DNA of 64,000 nucleotides from Purshia tridentata (lineage: Eukaryota; Streptophyta; Magnoliopsida; Rosales; Rosaceae), in contig QANT01002239.1 in the NCBI GenBank assembly GCA_003254885.1, positions 54,769 through 118,768 of the forward strand, in the 5' to 3' direction. The translations under genes and the position numbers were made by a program. This document shows, piece after piece, positions 11,755 to 24,174 of the stretch. The notes under the pieces were generated by a model that was given only the letters and a program-made list of their open reading frames with translations, searched no databases and had not been told where the DNA came from. Every line of letters begins with the position of its first letter. Positions within the stretch are counted from its first letter, which is position 1.

Positions 11755-12352
11755 TATTTTGGGTGCAATGAAATAATCGAAGCAACAAATTAATATAATT
11801 TTTATATAGAATTTGTTATAGATGCGTATGTAGTGGAAAAAATAATATATGCACTCTGTTTACAATTGAAGTCTTTTATTTTTAAGGAGAAATGATCATT
11901 TGTTGTTCTAGCTAGATAGGGCATGGTGGAGATGATCTGGTGGGTTCAGTTTGATTTGGATGTAAAGGGCCATGATAGAGAATTAGAGATAGAACAGTTT
12001 TTGTTTCACTCTTTTTTCTCTTTCTTTTTCCAGGTGGGCCTTTTCAGATTTTCCCAAATTTCATCCAAGTTAGAAGTTGAGATATTGATTATCCACTACG
12101 AATAAAAAATTAATAATAATGAGTCATGCTGCTCATGCAATGGTTGGTGTGTAAAAAAATAAAAGATTCAACTCTTGAAAGATAGACAAAAAATGAAAAT
12201 AATAATAATATTTGTACCATTTCAATTAATTAAAGCAATTTAATTAATAGTATTTGAATTTAACGAGGTAGCCAACTCCCTAAAAATAAGGGAACCATGT
12301 GGGTGATGTGACCAATGAATCAAACCCTTTTAATACTTTATAATTCATTGCT
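11755..12352. other. Intergenic between GT61 copies 2 and 3
   Basis: 3' flank of copy 2. Near 12136-12153 a short stretch (CATGCAATGGTTGGTGTG) resembles the HAMVGVH codons of GT61 genes and runs straight into a stop. It may be a relic, but it is too short to annotate as a pseudogene. Confidence 0.5.
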
Positions 12353-12360
12353 CTATATAT
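12353..12360 (+). promoter_or_regulatory. TATA box of the third GT61 gene
   Basis: CTATATAT lies about 190 bp upstream of the ATG at 12546, in a position comparable with the TATA region of copy 2. Confidence 0.4.
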
Positions 12361-12545
12361 CCCACGTTTTGAATCTCTCTGTTTCTCACTACTCACTGTG
12401 AATAAAACCATAATCCCAATTTCTTGAAAATCTTTAGCATCTTGTTCCATTGATCGATCTTCTATAAACTTGTATGTTGATGATCATATGTGAATATATG
12501 TACTTGGGACTTGGGAGGTTATTATAGCTTTAGCTAAGCAAGGAT

Positions 12546-14413
12546 ATGAAGAAGAGGGTTTCAACCACTGCGCTGCTGGGTGTGGCTTTCTGCTTGTGTT
12601 TTATTGTATTCCAGATCAGCATCCTACAATCCTCCACATTTCTTACTGCAACCTATTCAATAAAAAGTCAAGGTATGAAATTAAATACAGGCTTAATTAC
12701 TAAAATCTTAATTAATCCTCCAATTCCTCATTCACTTATGTTCTCCAGTTGTGTGATTTTTTTAATTAACACGCATATATCTATCAGCTATTATTTTTGC
12801 TTCCAATTATTGTAATTTGTATGCTTGCTAATATTTTTGCTTCCCACATCAAGACTCATCAAAAGCCATGCCAAGAGTACTTATCTCGCCTCTCTGGACT
12901 TCTCAAACGAAAAACAAAATTAAATAATATTAGCTATTACTTTCAAACACATGCATTGGTTCACAATTCACAAACAAGGTTATAATCTATGTACGTAAAA
13001 GGCTGTTTACAGTTATGTTACCTATGGATTCACAAAAGTACTATGAAAACTAATCGCTTTAGGTGATTATACATATTACATTGGATTACTCAACTTCACT
13101 ACCAGTCTCATTTTTTCTTTAATTTTTACTAAATATTGATTTGAGGAAGAACAGGTGAAAGCTCAATTATCTGTGATCGTACGCATCCAAGATATGATCT
13201 TTGCTCAATTAACGGCCCAGTTGTTGTGGATCCAACCACCTCTACATTCTTCACTGTGAGTTCGGCCCAATCCTCATTGGTGGAAAGAGTGCGACCCTAC
13301 CCTCGAAAATTTGAAGACTTCATTATGGGCCACATTAAGGACATCACACTCACTTCCAGCCCACAAGGCCCATCTTGTAAAGTCCAACACAAGGCCCCGG
13401 CCCTAGTGTTCAGTGCTGGTGGGTACACAGGAAACTTCTTTCATGATTTCAATGATGGCTTCATCCCTCTCTTTATTACTATCAACACACTCCTTCATCA
13501 AGACCTTGTCATTGTGGTTTCGGAAGCTTCTAATTGGTGGCTTAGTAAGTATGCAGAGTTACTAGACATGTTCACAAACCACCCTATCATTACCCTACGA
13601 AATGATACCATTACCCATTGTTTTCCTTCAGCCCACATAGGCCTTATTTCACATGGTTTCATGACCATAAATCAAACACTAATACCCAATTCAAAAACAT
13701 TGTTACATTTTCGTCAGCTCCTAGAAAAAGCCTATACTCAACAAGTCCGACTTTTGATGTTTTTACCTCTCTCATCACGTAACTTAACATGTGATAAGAG
13801 AGATAGACAAAATCAGTATGCATATTCATTACTAACAAATTATACTGATCTCACCTCTAATTTTCCAAAATATCGACCACGTCTTGTATTAATAAGTCGT
13901 AATAACGTAAGTGGACGCATGATTATGAACCAGGACCAAGTGGTTGAGGTGATGAAGAATGTAGGCTTTGATGTAATTGAGTTTGAGCCCACAGGCAACA
14001 CATCAATGCATGAATCTTATGCACTACTGAATTCAAGCCATGCGATGGTGGGAGTGCACGGGGCAGCACTTACACATGCCTTATTTCTTCGGCCAGGTTC
14101 GGTGTTTGTGCAGGTGGTTCCAATCGGGGTGGAATGGGCTGCAAATGTGTGTTACGGGAGGATAGGGAGGGGATTAAATTTAGAGTATTTTGAGTATAGG
14201 ATTGAATCGGAAGAGAGCAGCTTAGTGGACAAGTATGGAAAAGATAATTTGATGATAAAGAACCCATTTGCTCTTCAGAAAAAAGGTTGGCCCAATGAGA
14301 TTATGAACATTTACTTGAAGGAACAGAATGTCAAACTTGATTTGGTCAGATTTAGGAGATATTTGAAGAAAGCTTATAACAAGGCAGAGAAATTTATGGA
14401 AAAAGAATGTTAG
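12546..14413 (+). CDS. GT61 family glycosyltransferase, array copy 3
   Basis: Exons 12546-12672 and 13155-14413 (phase-1 intron of 482 bp, ACAG acceptor) encode about 461 residues. Exon 1 (MKKRVSTTALLGVAFCL...) is a signal anchor like that of copy 2. The downstream ATG at 13226 would drop the conserved CDRTHPRYDLCSINGP segment, so the spliced model is preferred. Exon 2 has GYTGNFFHDFNDG and VGVHGAALTH. Compared with copy 2 it carries a longer variable insert before the conserved PRLVLISR block (about 13748-13873), with possible N-glycosylation sites. The substrate is unknown; a cell-wall xylan transferase role is inferred from the family. Confidence 0.9.
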
Positions 14414-14614
14414 TGTATTTTGTTTTTGAATCGGAAGCCATGAAAACAATTAATAGAATTTGTTATTTATAAAGTCATTACCCACTTTATCATTGCCAAG
14501 TGAAATTACATTAGAATCCCTCATTAAATTTGTTATTCCTCATTTTTTGTTATTTTCAAATATTTAAAATGCAAGAAGAAGACATGAGGCATTGTTAGTA
14601 CTTAGCAGTAGATG

Positions 14615-14830
14615 AGGTCATATGTATTTGTGTTCGTGTTTAATTAACATAATACGAAATGACATGAACTAGTTGAATTATTAGAGACGATCACTCGTTA
14701 AGGTCATATGTATTTGTGTTCGTGTTTAATTAACATAATACGAAATGACACGAATTTCTTGAATTATTGGAGACGTTCAATAGTTAAGGTCATATGTATT
14801 TGTGTTCATATTTGGTTATATATTTGTATT
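14615..14830. repeat. 86-bp tandem repeat, about 2.5 copies
   Basis: AGGTCATATGTATTTGTGTT recurs at 14615, 14701 and (last base changed) 14787, a period of 86 bp. The units share the TTAATTAACATAATACGAA stretch and the TTGAATTATT-GAGACG stretch. Copies 1 and 2 are nearly identical and the third is truncated. It lies in the 3' flank of the GT61 array and has no coding content. Confidence 0.8.
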
Positions 14831-15378
14831 CGTGTCCGTATTAAGTGAAAAAAGGAAATAAAAGTGGCATTATTAGTACTTAGTAAATATATGTTTATTT
14901 TGTGTTCGTTATAAAAATTTGTCAATTTTAATTAGACAGTTTAATTAATGGCGTGAGAATATATTTTCCAATAAAGAATATGAACAAAGATTATCAATTT
15001 TTTTCAAAATGTATTGTTTGTCAAATTTTTAAAGGATGAAAAGGGAATATAAAATGTGAAAACGGACAACAAATGGACTACTGTTCAAATACTGATATGT
15101 AAGCCTACCCAAAACGACAGTTAGTGATACGTAATCATTGGTGTAATTCGATGTACGAAAACGTTTTATTAATAAAATCCGGATCGTCCTACGTAATACG
15201 ACAGAAACGACACTCCTTTCCATACGCAATGCCTTTTATTAAAATTTTTTTTCTTGGATAATCGTACGTTACGAGTATACGACACACTTCTACTTTTCTT
15301 CTTGGGATACCATCCTACCGCATACGTATACGACACCGTCCTCTCCTGCTCTCCTTCCCTTTCACTCCCAATTCCACC
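14831..15378. other. Intergenic, upstream of chorismate mutase
   Basis: AT-rich sequence, then a stretch rich in TACG-type words (about 15060-15330), leading to a CT-rich leader just before the ATG at 15379. No TATA box is obvious and no other gene is seen. Confidence 0.5.
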
Positions 15379-17809
15379 ATGGACGCGAAGGTGTTCAAAG
15401 CTACATTGCCCACCGCTTCAGCCCACCATACCTCAAGATCTCCCAGACCCACTTCCCATTTGGTCTACCGGACCATTTTCAGCACCACCCACAATGTTTT
15501 TCGACCAAATCCCGGAGGAAAACTGTACCATCCTCTCCAAGTTTCGTCTTCTTCTTTTTCAACATCTCCGATCAGGTACCGAAAATTTTCTGTGCGTTAT
15601 GTGGATCAGTTTCTTGTTTGCTTTACATTGATCGGTAAGTGCTATGTTATTGCTGAGTAAGCTCATCTTTCATTGTTGTTACTGTTGGTGATGGTGTTGT
15701 TCCTTGTAATTGTTCTGAACCACTGAGAATAATACATATAATTGGATCATAAATAGACTAAATTGGGATCGTATATCCATTTTGAGCTATTCGCTACAGT
15801 TTCGGATAAATTACTGCAATGTTTTGGAGCAGCATGCCCATGAGGATTTTACCAATCTAATTTCATATTAGATAGCTTTCAAAGGCTTGTGAGGTTATAT
15901 TGGTCACTGAGTTTCAGTTGGATCAGTCAAAGTTTGACCACAATAGTGTACTTGCAAAGAACTGTACTCCAGGCATGGTAGCTTTTCCAAAAGCAACCCA
16001 TTGATTTGAGGCTACCAATGTGGTCCAGCAGCTATTTACGATTTTACCTGCTAGTTAAGTTCAGTCTTGGGTGATCTTACAATGAATTAAATATGATCAG
16101 CTGACTCATTTGATACCTTTAATATGACATATGAGCTGCTTTTGTTATTTGTTCTTATTAATTTGCAACTTATATTACTCTCTTATTGCGCTTGAGATTG
16201 AGCGTGACGATGGAACTATTGTTCCAAAAATAACTTGGGGTCTACCAACCAAATACTGTATATGTTATAAAATCATGTTACGTTCATTCAGGCAGCCAGA
16301 AATCTATGCATGGGAACTTATTTCTGTTGCAATAGCATACTCGATATGTCATAACTAGTTCAAATATGCAAACAATGTATCAGGAGGTTTATGTTGCCTC
16401 ATTTTATCTGGCCATTTTGGGCATAACTACTGATATTGCACCTTCTTTTTTGTATAGATATTCAAAGAAAAGGGTGGATGAGAGTGAAATCTTAACTCTA
16501 GACAGTATAAGACACTCTTTAATTCGACAAGAGGATAGCATCATATTTAGCCTTTTGGAGAGGGCCCAGTATTGTTATAATGCAGACACGTATGACCAGG
16601 ATGCATTCTCAATGGAAGGATTTCGTGGGTCACTGGTGGAATTTATGGTCAGGGAAACTGAAAAGCTCCATGCCCAGGTAATCTAAAGGAGATAAAAAAG
16701 ATTAATATAACTACTATAATCTATTGTTCATGAATGTTAAGTAGCAAGCTCGAAGGGAGCCTCAATTATGATGCCATAAATTCTTAATTGCTTTTCACTT
16801 TGCAAGCCAGGTGGGCAGATACAAGAGCCCAGATGAACATCCTTTCTTCCCAGCACACTTACCTGAACCAATGCTTCCTCCTTTGCAGTACCCACAGGTA
16901 ATTGCTATACACAGAACATGATACTTACCTATGTTTATGTAATTTCTAAAATTACTTGGCTTTTTCTTTTTTTTCAAATATCTCAATGAGGTCATTTGAC
17001 TAGTTTTAGTATCTTTTATTGATGCTGTTGCTGAGTTATTTCTTCCCTGATTTGGCCTTTCTCTGATTTCAACTAGGTTCTGCATCTGTATGCTGATTCA
17101 ATTAATATAAACAACAAGGTTTGGAATATGTATTTTAGAGATCTTCTTCCCAGATTAGTCAAAAAAGGAGATGATGGTAATTGTGGATCAGCTGCAGTTT
17201 GTGACACACTTTGTTTGCAGGTACAGTAAGTTGCAATAAACACTAACTAAAAACACAAATAAATAGTTGAGTGTAGCATTTTAAAAACCAATGAGAGATG
17301 TGGGTTAAATTTAAGGGGTATTAGTGAAGCTGCTCCTTCCACTATTGGATGTTTTTCACAGGCACTCTCGAAGAGAATCCACTATGGCAAATTTGTTGCA
17401 GAGGCAAAATTTCGTCAATTCCCTGCTGAATATGAGGCTGCAATTAGAGCACAAGTAAAGTTTCTGCCTTATTCATCCTTAGGGTTGTGGGTTATTTCAT
17501 GGTTTGCTTGTGATTCATTACCTCACGTTAAAAGTCATTGTTTCTTGTGCTGGTATGTGGTTCTTGCAGGACAGGGTTCAGTTGATGGGCTTGCTTACAT
17601 TTGAATCAGTGGAAGCAGTCATCAAGAGGAGGGTAGAGATGAAGACTAAAACATATGGGCAGGAGGTGAAAATCAACCAGGAGGAAGAAGATGCAGCTGA
17701 CACTATATGTAAAATCAGGCCACCTTTAGTTGCCAATCTGTATGGGGAATGGATCATGCCTCTGACAAAGGAAGTTCAGGTTGAATACCTATTGAGAAGA
17801 TTGGATTGA
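15379..17809 (+). CDS. CM3: Chorismate mutase, plastid type
   Basis: Six exons (15379-15575, 16458-16677, 16811-16897, 17077-17220, 17362-17454, 17570-17809) encode about 326 residues. The enzyme converts chorismate to prephenate, the committed step to Phe and Tyr. The first roughly 65 residues are Ser/Thr/Pro-rich with basic residues and no acidic run, as in a plastid transit peptide. The mature AroQ-type helical domain follows, with RVDESEILTLDSIRHSLIRQ, FSLLERAQY, VGRYKSPDEHPFFP, LLPRLVKKGDDGN, LSKRIHYGKFVAEAKF and the C-terminal EWIMPLTKEVQVEYLLRRLD. Length and exon pattern fit plant plastidic enzymes. The symbol follows the syntenic Arabidopsis copy next to RRG. The first exon's boundary is the least certain part of the model. 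Confidence 0.92.
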
Positions 17810-18928
17810 ATAAAATGAAAAAACACAGTTAGCTAGGCAGCCATTTTTCTTTTAGAGTTGAGCCCATGCTGGGATTTATAATTTGATTGCAATGTGAATG
17901 ACTTAGAATTTATGAGTCAAACTTGTTAATTAGTAGAATTTTTAATATTCATTTGTGCAGCATCCTTGTCATTTATTTGGCTTCATCTCCGAAATAGTCT
18001 TTGGATGCTAAAACCAACTTATATAGGCGTAGGAGGATTCATTCTGCATATCTCCAAAGTCACTTGTCATTGTCAAATGGCCTGGAAATTAAGCGACCTT
18101 GACCCTACCATGTGCACCTAGCATCTTTGCTCAACATAAAAGCCAAAATAGACAAAAAAGGAGTGACAGAAAAAAGAAGAAGAAGATAATTTGATCCTAT
18201 ATTCGCTTTAGTTATTTTGTTGGTGATATTGCTTTACCATCCTCATCTGTATTTTTATCTTACACCTGCCCCATCCGTGCAGCTATCGAGAGGCATTATG
18301 AATGTCTCTCAGAACTAAATATAGTTTAGAGATTAACAGCCTCTCAAAATTTATATTTTCAAAAATATTAAGAAAAAGTGACTAAATAGATGATTTTATA
18401 TGGTAGATGACATTCAATTTTTATTTCCGAATAAATTTTGAGTTTGAATATCATTAACGATAATTAATTAATAAAAAAAAGAAGACTACAATGTTTCTAT
18501 TAACTTCAGTTTTGACTAATAAATTGTGATATAAGTATGAATGATGAGGAAATTTGATAAATAGCGTCATCCAACAAAGAAAGTTTGAAACTTTGAAACT
18601 TTGAAGCATGCAAACTTGTAAGGCGGTGAAATTTCGCATGCGAAGCGCAGTAAATTCAGTGGCCCACTCACGCGCAAGTACAAAAATACCCTCTACAGAT
18701 TTTAACTCGGGGGTTTGTCTGTTGCGGGTTTCCAGAAACACTGCACGATACATCGCGACTTTACTCTATTCCTGTTCCTGTTTTGTTGATAAGTGTGAGC
18801 GCGCATGTTTGTCTTCATCCGCCACCTTCAGATTTGGCTACAGTGAGTGAGGCACTTTTTATGTACTCGCTGCTCACTCACTAAGTCACTATTGTGTGTC
18901 TACTCATTAACTTCATAAGAAGAGAGAA
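17810..18928. other. Intergenic, chorismate mutase 3' flank and DUF538 promoter
   Basis: No further gene is recognised. The last 300 bp before 18929 are less AT-rich and probably hold the DUF538 promoter and leader. Confidence 0.5.
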
Positions 18929-20267
18929 ATGGAGAAAGCTCTCACAAAGGTGAATAGCTTAAAAGTTGGGAGCTTATGGATCTCAAAGAAAGCCAAGGAA
19001 GAGTTCTCTAACATCACTGACGATTTCGCTGTGAGTATAGATTTTGTGTTCATGGTTTAGACATCACTCTTTTTGTTTATTCTTGTACCTTTTTTGCTTT
19101 TATTATATTCTTGTCATTGTTTCTCTTTGCTTCTCTGGTGATGATTTATGTAATGTGGCTTGAATCAAGTGTACCCAGTTCATAATTTTTTGCTAATATT
19201 GCTTTTCGTCACTTGTACTTACCTGTGGATGAGATCTGATCTGTTAGGTTTTTGGCTGAAAAAGAGTAAATTGGAAGGTTTTTTTAATCTTGGTTGATTC
19301 TTTTGCTGTGCTCCTTTCTGCGCAATAAAGATTAAGGGCTTTAATTTTTCAAATAAGTGATTAATCTCAGGGTTATATGCGTTCTTATGATTTATGATTT
19401 TCACACTTTTCCATTTCCCTGGTTGATCCATCATGGTTGGCATCTCTGGAAAATAGTCAATTAAAAGGAAGACCAAGATTTAAGGAAGGGATGAAAAAGG
19501 ACACAATTTTATAAGAACATCCTGACTAGTGACTGCAGTAATTGTGCAAGTATTTGCGCATTATTGATTAGATTGTTTGTTGTGCAGACTTTCTCAAATA
19601 CTGTTGAGGAGAAGGCAAAATGGGTTTTCAACAAACTAAAAGGTGTGGAACCATATTTACCATAGTTTTGCTTAAGGTGCAGATGAGGCAATATTTTGAA
19701 ATGAGTATTCATCTTTTTTCTCTTGCAAGATATTACTTGTCAAATTGATTTCATATTAGATCTCTTTCTAGTCCACACAATGCCATTTAGTCCTTTTTTC
19801 TTTAAGAAAAAATGAACATCTACCATAAAAATGATAATGTATATTGATCAAAAGATGACCTTTCTTTGTTTAATGATTGTTCTACAGGAAAGCCACCAAA
19901 AAGCTTACCAGAACTCCTTCGAGACTACAACTTGCCACCGGGGCTCTTTCCGCAGAACATAACCTGTTATGAATTCAATGAATCAAACTCAAAGCTGATT
20001 GTCTATTTGCCCTCTGCATGTGAAGTTAGCTTCAAGGATTCCTCTGTTGTGAGGTATGCAACCCGAGTAAAGGCAATTCTACTTAGGGGAAAGCTCACAG
20101 GGATAGAGGGGATGAAGACAAAGGTTGTAGTATGGGTTAAGGTGACCAGTGTGGCAGTCGAAGGTTCGAAGTCTGATAAGGTGTGGTTTACAGCTGGCGT
20201 TAAGAAGTCGAGACCCAAGGATGTCTACATAACACCCCGGGACTCTGTTAGAGTGGAAGAATTCTGA
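18929..20267 (+). CDS. DUF538 family protein
   Basis: Three exons (18929-19030, 19588-19642, 19888-20267) encode about 178 residues. The N-terminus MEKALTKVNSLKVGSLWISK is followed by an amphipathic segment and then the DUF538 domain: LPELLRDYNLPPGLFPQNIT, YEFNESNSKLIVYLPSACEV, and a beta-rich C-terminal half ending in DVYITPRDSVRVEEF. DUF538 proteins are small plant proteins. Some are linked to trichome growth or stress, and a bactericidal-permeability-increasing-like fold has been proposed; no enzymatic role is established. There is no signal peptide, so a cytosolic or peripheral membrane location is likely. The gene sits between chorismate mutase and the RRG gene, whose Arabidopsis counterparts are, as I recall, adjacent, so it may be an insertion here or a loss there. 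Confidence 0.9.
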
Positions 20268-20730
20268 GTTCAGAGTATGTTGGGCATCACCATTGTCATT
20301 AGTGGGAAGATGAGCTGAACTCTTGCTAGTTTTTTACTTAGTAGACCTTTATATGGCTGCTTTCTTTTTGACAATTTCAGATGCAGCACTGTTATGTGGT
20401 TATTAAAAATCTCATTTTTTGGCCGTTGGATAAATATCAATGGCGGGATGGATAATGCAAATTGCTTCTGCTTTTGCTTTTGATGTGCATTCAATTTTGG
20501 GCAAAAGTTGAGTCACTAGATAGTTATAGTCTATTTGTATTCTATATTTCTGCTGGAATGATCTCAGCAACTTGAAAACTTCGACTCTATTGATAAATGC
20601 AATTTAATTAGGAGCAAATCAGAGAATTTCTTACACTGAAAGAATATTAATACAAAATCTCTTCTCTGTAGACAGAATGAATTTTCTATGTGAATTTTGC
20701 TACGGCAACTTTTCTCATCTGCGTCCTAAA
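20268..20730. other. Convergent 3' flanks
   Basis: The short space between the DUF538 stop codon and the stop codon of the minus-strand RRG gene. It probably holds both untranslated 3' ends. Confidence 0.5.
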
Positions 20731-21648
20731 TCACAAAGGAACTGCATTTGAATCGCGAAGAATCTCGTATAGTGATATGACATTCTCTATAGTCAACAGG
20801 AAGATAATGCACCATTCCAGAAAATCTGACTTTCTGTTTTGAAGGACTTCTTGCAAGAAATGAATATTGTGCTGCACAGAAAGAATGATTTAGTTCAAAG
20901 GAGCATATGAATTTACCCCACAGATGTAAATATAGCATTTTCCAAATTTAGTTAGTGTGAGAGAAGGGAAAAAACTACCTCCACAAATTTTAACTTGAAA
21001 TCCAAATTTCCAAAGCGCTGTGTAACCTCATACTCCTCCCGTAGGTACTCATATATTTTAGCATATTTTGCATCCCTCCAAGCAATTTCTGATCTGATGG
21101 ATGAAGAACAAAATGAATATTAGACAAATGCTAGGTTATGAACCAAACTTACATATCCAAATTTTTTTTGCCAAAAGATAAGGAAAGACGTCAATTAAAT
21201 CCTAGTAACCGTCTTCAGGAAATAAATTGGGGATCATTCTGACGTTTGTTCAGCCAAAACAGTAGTATATTTGCTGAATTTCCACATAAGTTTGTAAAAG
21301 ATTTATAATCCAAAACAGGGAAGAAGTTGAAACCCAATGAGCAGAAACAACCATATTCAAGGTCAGTAAGAAAACTTGATCATCCAGTATGCAGAAGGAA
21401 CAATTTGGAACTTACCAATTGCAAAGACTAAAGGGCAAGATTCTGAAGTATCACTTAAAACAACCAATGAGAGCTACAATGGTATTACCTCTCAAAAAGA
21501 CCAACTTTGAGAATTACGTCAGCTAGGGTTGAGTTAGCCTTCCCAACAAGCTGAAGGAGCTTCTTTTTATCCATTGTGAAAGTTCCAGTCTTTTCCATGC
21601 CACGATTTATATCTGTAAACTCTTCAAGCATACCATCAATCTGGAGAG

Positions 21649-21700
<52 letters not shown>

Positions 21701-24174
21701 GCACCCCAGGGGGTATAGAGAAAGATTTAGACTGTCATAAATCTAAAGTTTAGATTCGACCAAGACTCATTGCAACATGTGATTCTGTTTGAAGAAATAT
21801 CAGAGATGTTTATATGTCATGACAAGCATGACAGAAGATTCACCGGAGATTTTTTAATGCACCAATTCTTGGATACGAGAAAACAAGATAGCAACACGAT
21901 GCTGCCTTTTCTCCAACGGAGCTACGGGAAACATAAAACTGAATACTGGATAGGAAGTACCTGTGAAACAAAATAATCTAAAGCAATGCTTTGGCCAAGC
22001 ACACTTCCAATAATGCGGATACCATCAGTGTCCAGAGTTTTAAGAACTATGTAGTCTGGGCCACCCTGCATATCCTCAACCAACTGTGGCTTCTCTTTTA
22101 CAGCATAATCTAATGCAAGGACACACGGAGAGCCAAACAGTGAATCATGATCATATTTAAAAGGTCAAGGAAAAATTGTTTAGACACAAATGTGGATAAA
22201 TATAAGTATACCAAAGCTGAAAACTGAGAAGAATATGGGAAACAAAAGCAATGAGCACACCAATATAAATTATTTGTATGATTGAACTATTCAAGGTAGT
22301 TTTATAATTCCAACTGCACCATTTGAAGAATTTGGTAACAAGCAAAGGCAGATTGTTTTTGGACTGTTTGAGAATAAAAGTATATTGTAAATTTGTAGTA
22401 AGGATTCTAATCTAGTTACCAAATTTAGTTACCATACTTAGTTTCTTATTTGTTTAGGGGTAATCTAGATTCCTAAATTAAGTGATTTGGTTGGTTTTTA
22501 GAATCTTATTCTGATTAGGACTCTGTTTAAACCCTTTTAGGGTTACGATTAATGAATTTTGTTCTCTACCTATTTTCTCAACATGGTATCAGAGCATTGT
22601 TTTTGAGACCTAGTCTTCTTAAGGAAAAATTGTTCTGCCACTTCTAAAGATTAAGCCCAATGGAAGTACCAATTGCACATAAGTAACATGTGAGATGCCT
22701 GATATGATAAGATTAAGTTCCAAATCTAATGAAAAAGTCAAACAATAAGTTGTGATCCTCAAAATTTTTTATCTTCATCCAGACTATTCATAGGTCATCT
22801 TAGATGCTAATATGTAAGGAAAATCATATTTTATGAAACCCTCGTGCTATTCACAAATTCGGAATACATTACTATCCATATAAATATTAGTATTTGACAA
22901 CTCAGTGAAACTGAGCAGAACTAAAATCAAGTGTAAGATCACAGCTAGAAGTCAAATGAAGTAGGATCTTCTTAAAGAAATTTACCGTCTTTCCTCATCT
23001 CTGGAAGCAATCCTGAAGCATGTCTTGTAACTAGTTCCAGGTAAGCTTCAACTTCATGATCCTCAACATTAAACAAAACAGCAGATCCATACTGGAATAT
23101 GACCATGTAACGCCAGTAACTCGGATCCCCCCAGAGTCCAAGTCCCTAAATGAAACCAACAATATACCAAGAAGAACGGTCAAATTGATTATACTTAATG
23201 TTGTATTAGATATGCGATTGCAACTCCATACTTATTAAGGATAAGATATTTAAAATTGCTCAAAGAAAATTAGGCTAAGCCACACTTCTCTTGCTCGTTG
23301 AAAGCATAAAGATGAGTCCAAATTCCCTCTTGTTATTGCCCAAAGAACAAAATTGGATGCATTGCATAGCACCAAAGCAAATTTAATCCCCCAAAATGAG
23401 GAATGGTCCCAAGCAAAAAAAATTTAGTTACAGCAAGAACTTCAACCAAGCAAGTATTTGATTGTTAACGAATCATCTTACAGTTTTTTCTGAAGGGAAA
23501 TCGCAAAATCTGAGGGCAATATAATTTGATGAACGAGAAGTAGCAGGAATGACATTGCTTAAATGCTCGGCTTGCATGCTCTTCAAATTGATACTGCGAA
23601 AACCATGAATCTGAGAAAGCCAAATCATAAAGAACATAGGCAGAACAAGGTGCGAGAGAACGACGGGTGGAAACAACCCAGAAACGAAATTCAGAATCAC
23701 AGATCAAAGTATGAAAAAGAAAAGCATAGGGGCATTAAAAAAACCAAAGTAAGAATGAGAAAATTTCAAAACCAAAGCTTATACACATATTGAGACAGAC
23801 CCACATAAAATTATGACGAAACAATCATAGCCCACGTAAGAATCAACATAATTAAGAACTGTAACGGCTAACCTGGTACAAAGAAAGTAGGCTTTAATAG
23901 GAATTTTGCCGGTTTCCTCGTCTTCGTTGGCTTGGCTCTGAGAATAATAGGAAGGCACAGAGTCAAAATCATTGGGGTCAATGCAGACCCGAAATGGGAT
24001 TGCAGAGAAAGGTCTTGAATTGAGGAAGTTGAAGTTGAAGTTGAAGTGGAAGGTGGGGCAGAAGGAGCTTGAAGAAGGAGGTGGGAGATAGAGAGGCTTG
24101 GCAGTAAAAGAAGATTTGGATGCTGTGGAGGCTATGTGGTTGAGGAGAAGAGAAGCTGCTCTCCACCTCCCCAT
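20731..24174 (-). CDS. RRG: RETARDED ROOT GROWTH-like mitochondrial DUF155 protein
   Basis: Seven minus-strand exons, in coding order 24174-23873, 23593-23482, 23145-22986, 22109-21961, 21640-21489, 21093-20979 and 20871-20731, encode about 376 residues. The first ATG is at 24174 (MGRWRAASLLL); the frame continues upstream only to a TTG. The N-terminus is Arg- and Ser-rich with few acids, as in a mitochondrial presequence. Then follow KAYFLCTSINLKSMQAEHL, RSSNYIALRF, WGDPSYWRYMVIFQYGSAV, SVLGQSIALDYFVSQ and a C-terminal hydrophobic helix in the segment FLEWCIIFLLTIENVISLYE. This is the RMD1/Sif2 DUF155 layout. Arabidopsis RRG is a mitochondrial protein needed for root meristem cell division. 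Intron 3 holds an LTR fragment, and intron 4 ends in a CT microsatellite. Confidence 0.92.
21655..21699. repeat. (AG)n microsatellite in RRG intron 4
   Basis: About 22 AG units. On the gene's strand it reads (CT)n and lies just upstream of the TTTCTCTCCAG acceptor at 21641, so it forms the polypyrimidine tract of that intron. Confidence 0.9.
22365..22596 (+). mobile_element. LTR retrotransposon fragment with Met-tRNA primer site
   Basis: TGGTATCAGAGCA at 22584-22596 is the primer-binding site complementary to initiator tRNA-Met used by plant Copia and TRIM elements. It directly follows CAACA (22579-22583), the expected end of a 5' LTR, and the LTR may begin at TGTTTGAG (22365), giving about 219 bp. 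No gag or pol frame follows, so this is a short TRIM element or the truncated left end of a Copia element. It lies inside RRG intron 3, in the opposite orientation to the gene. Confidence 0.6.
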
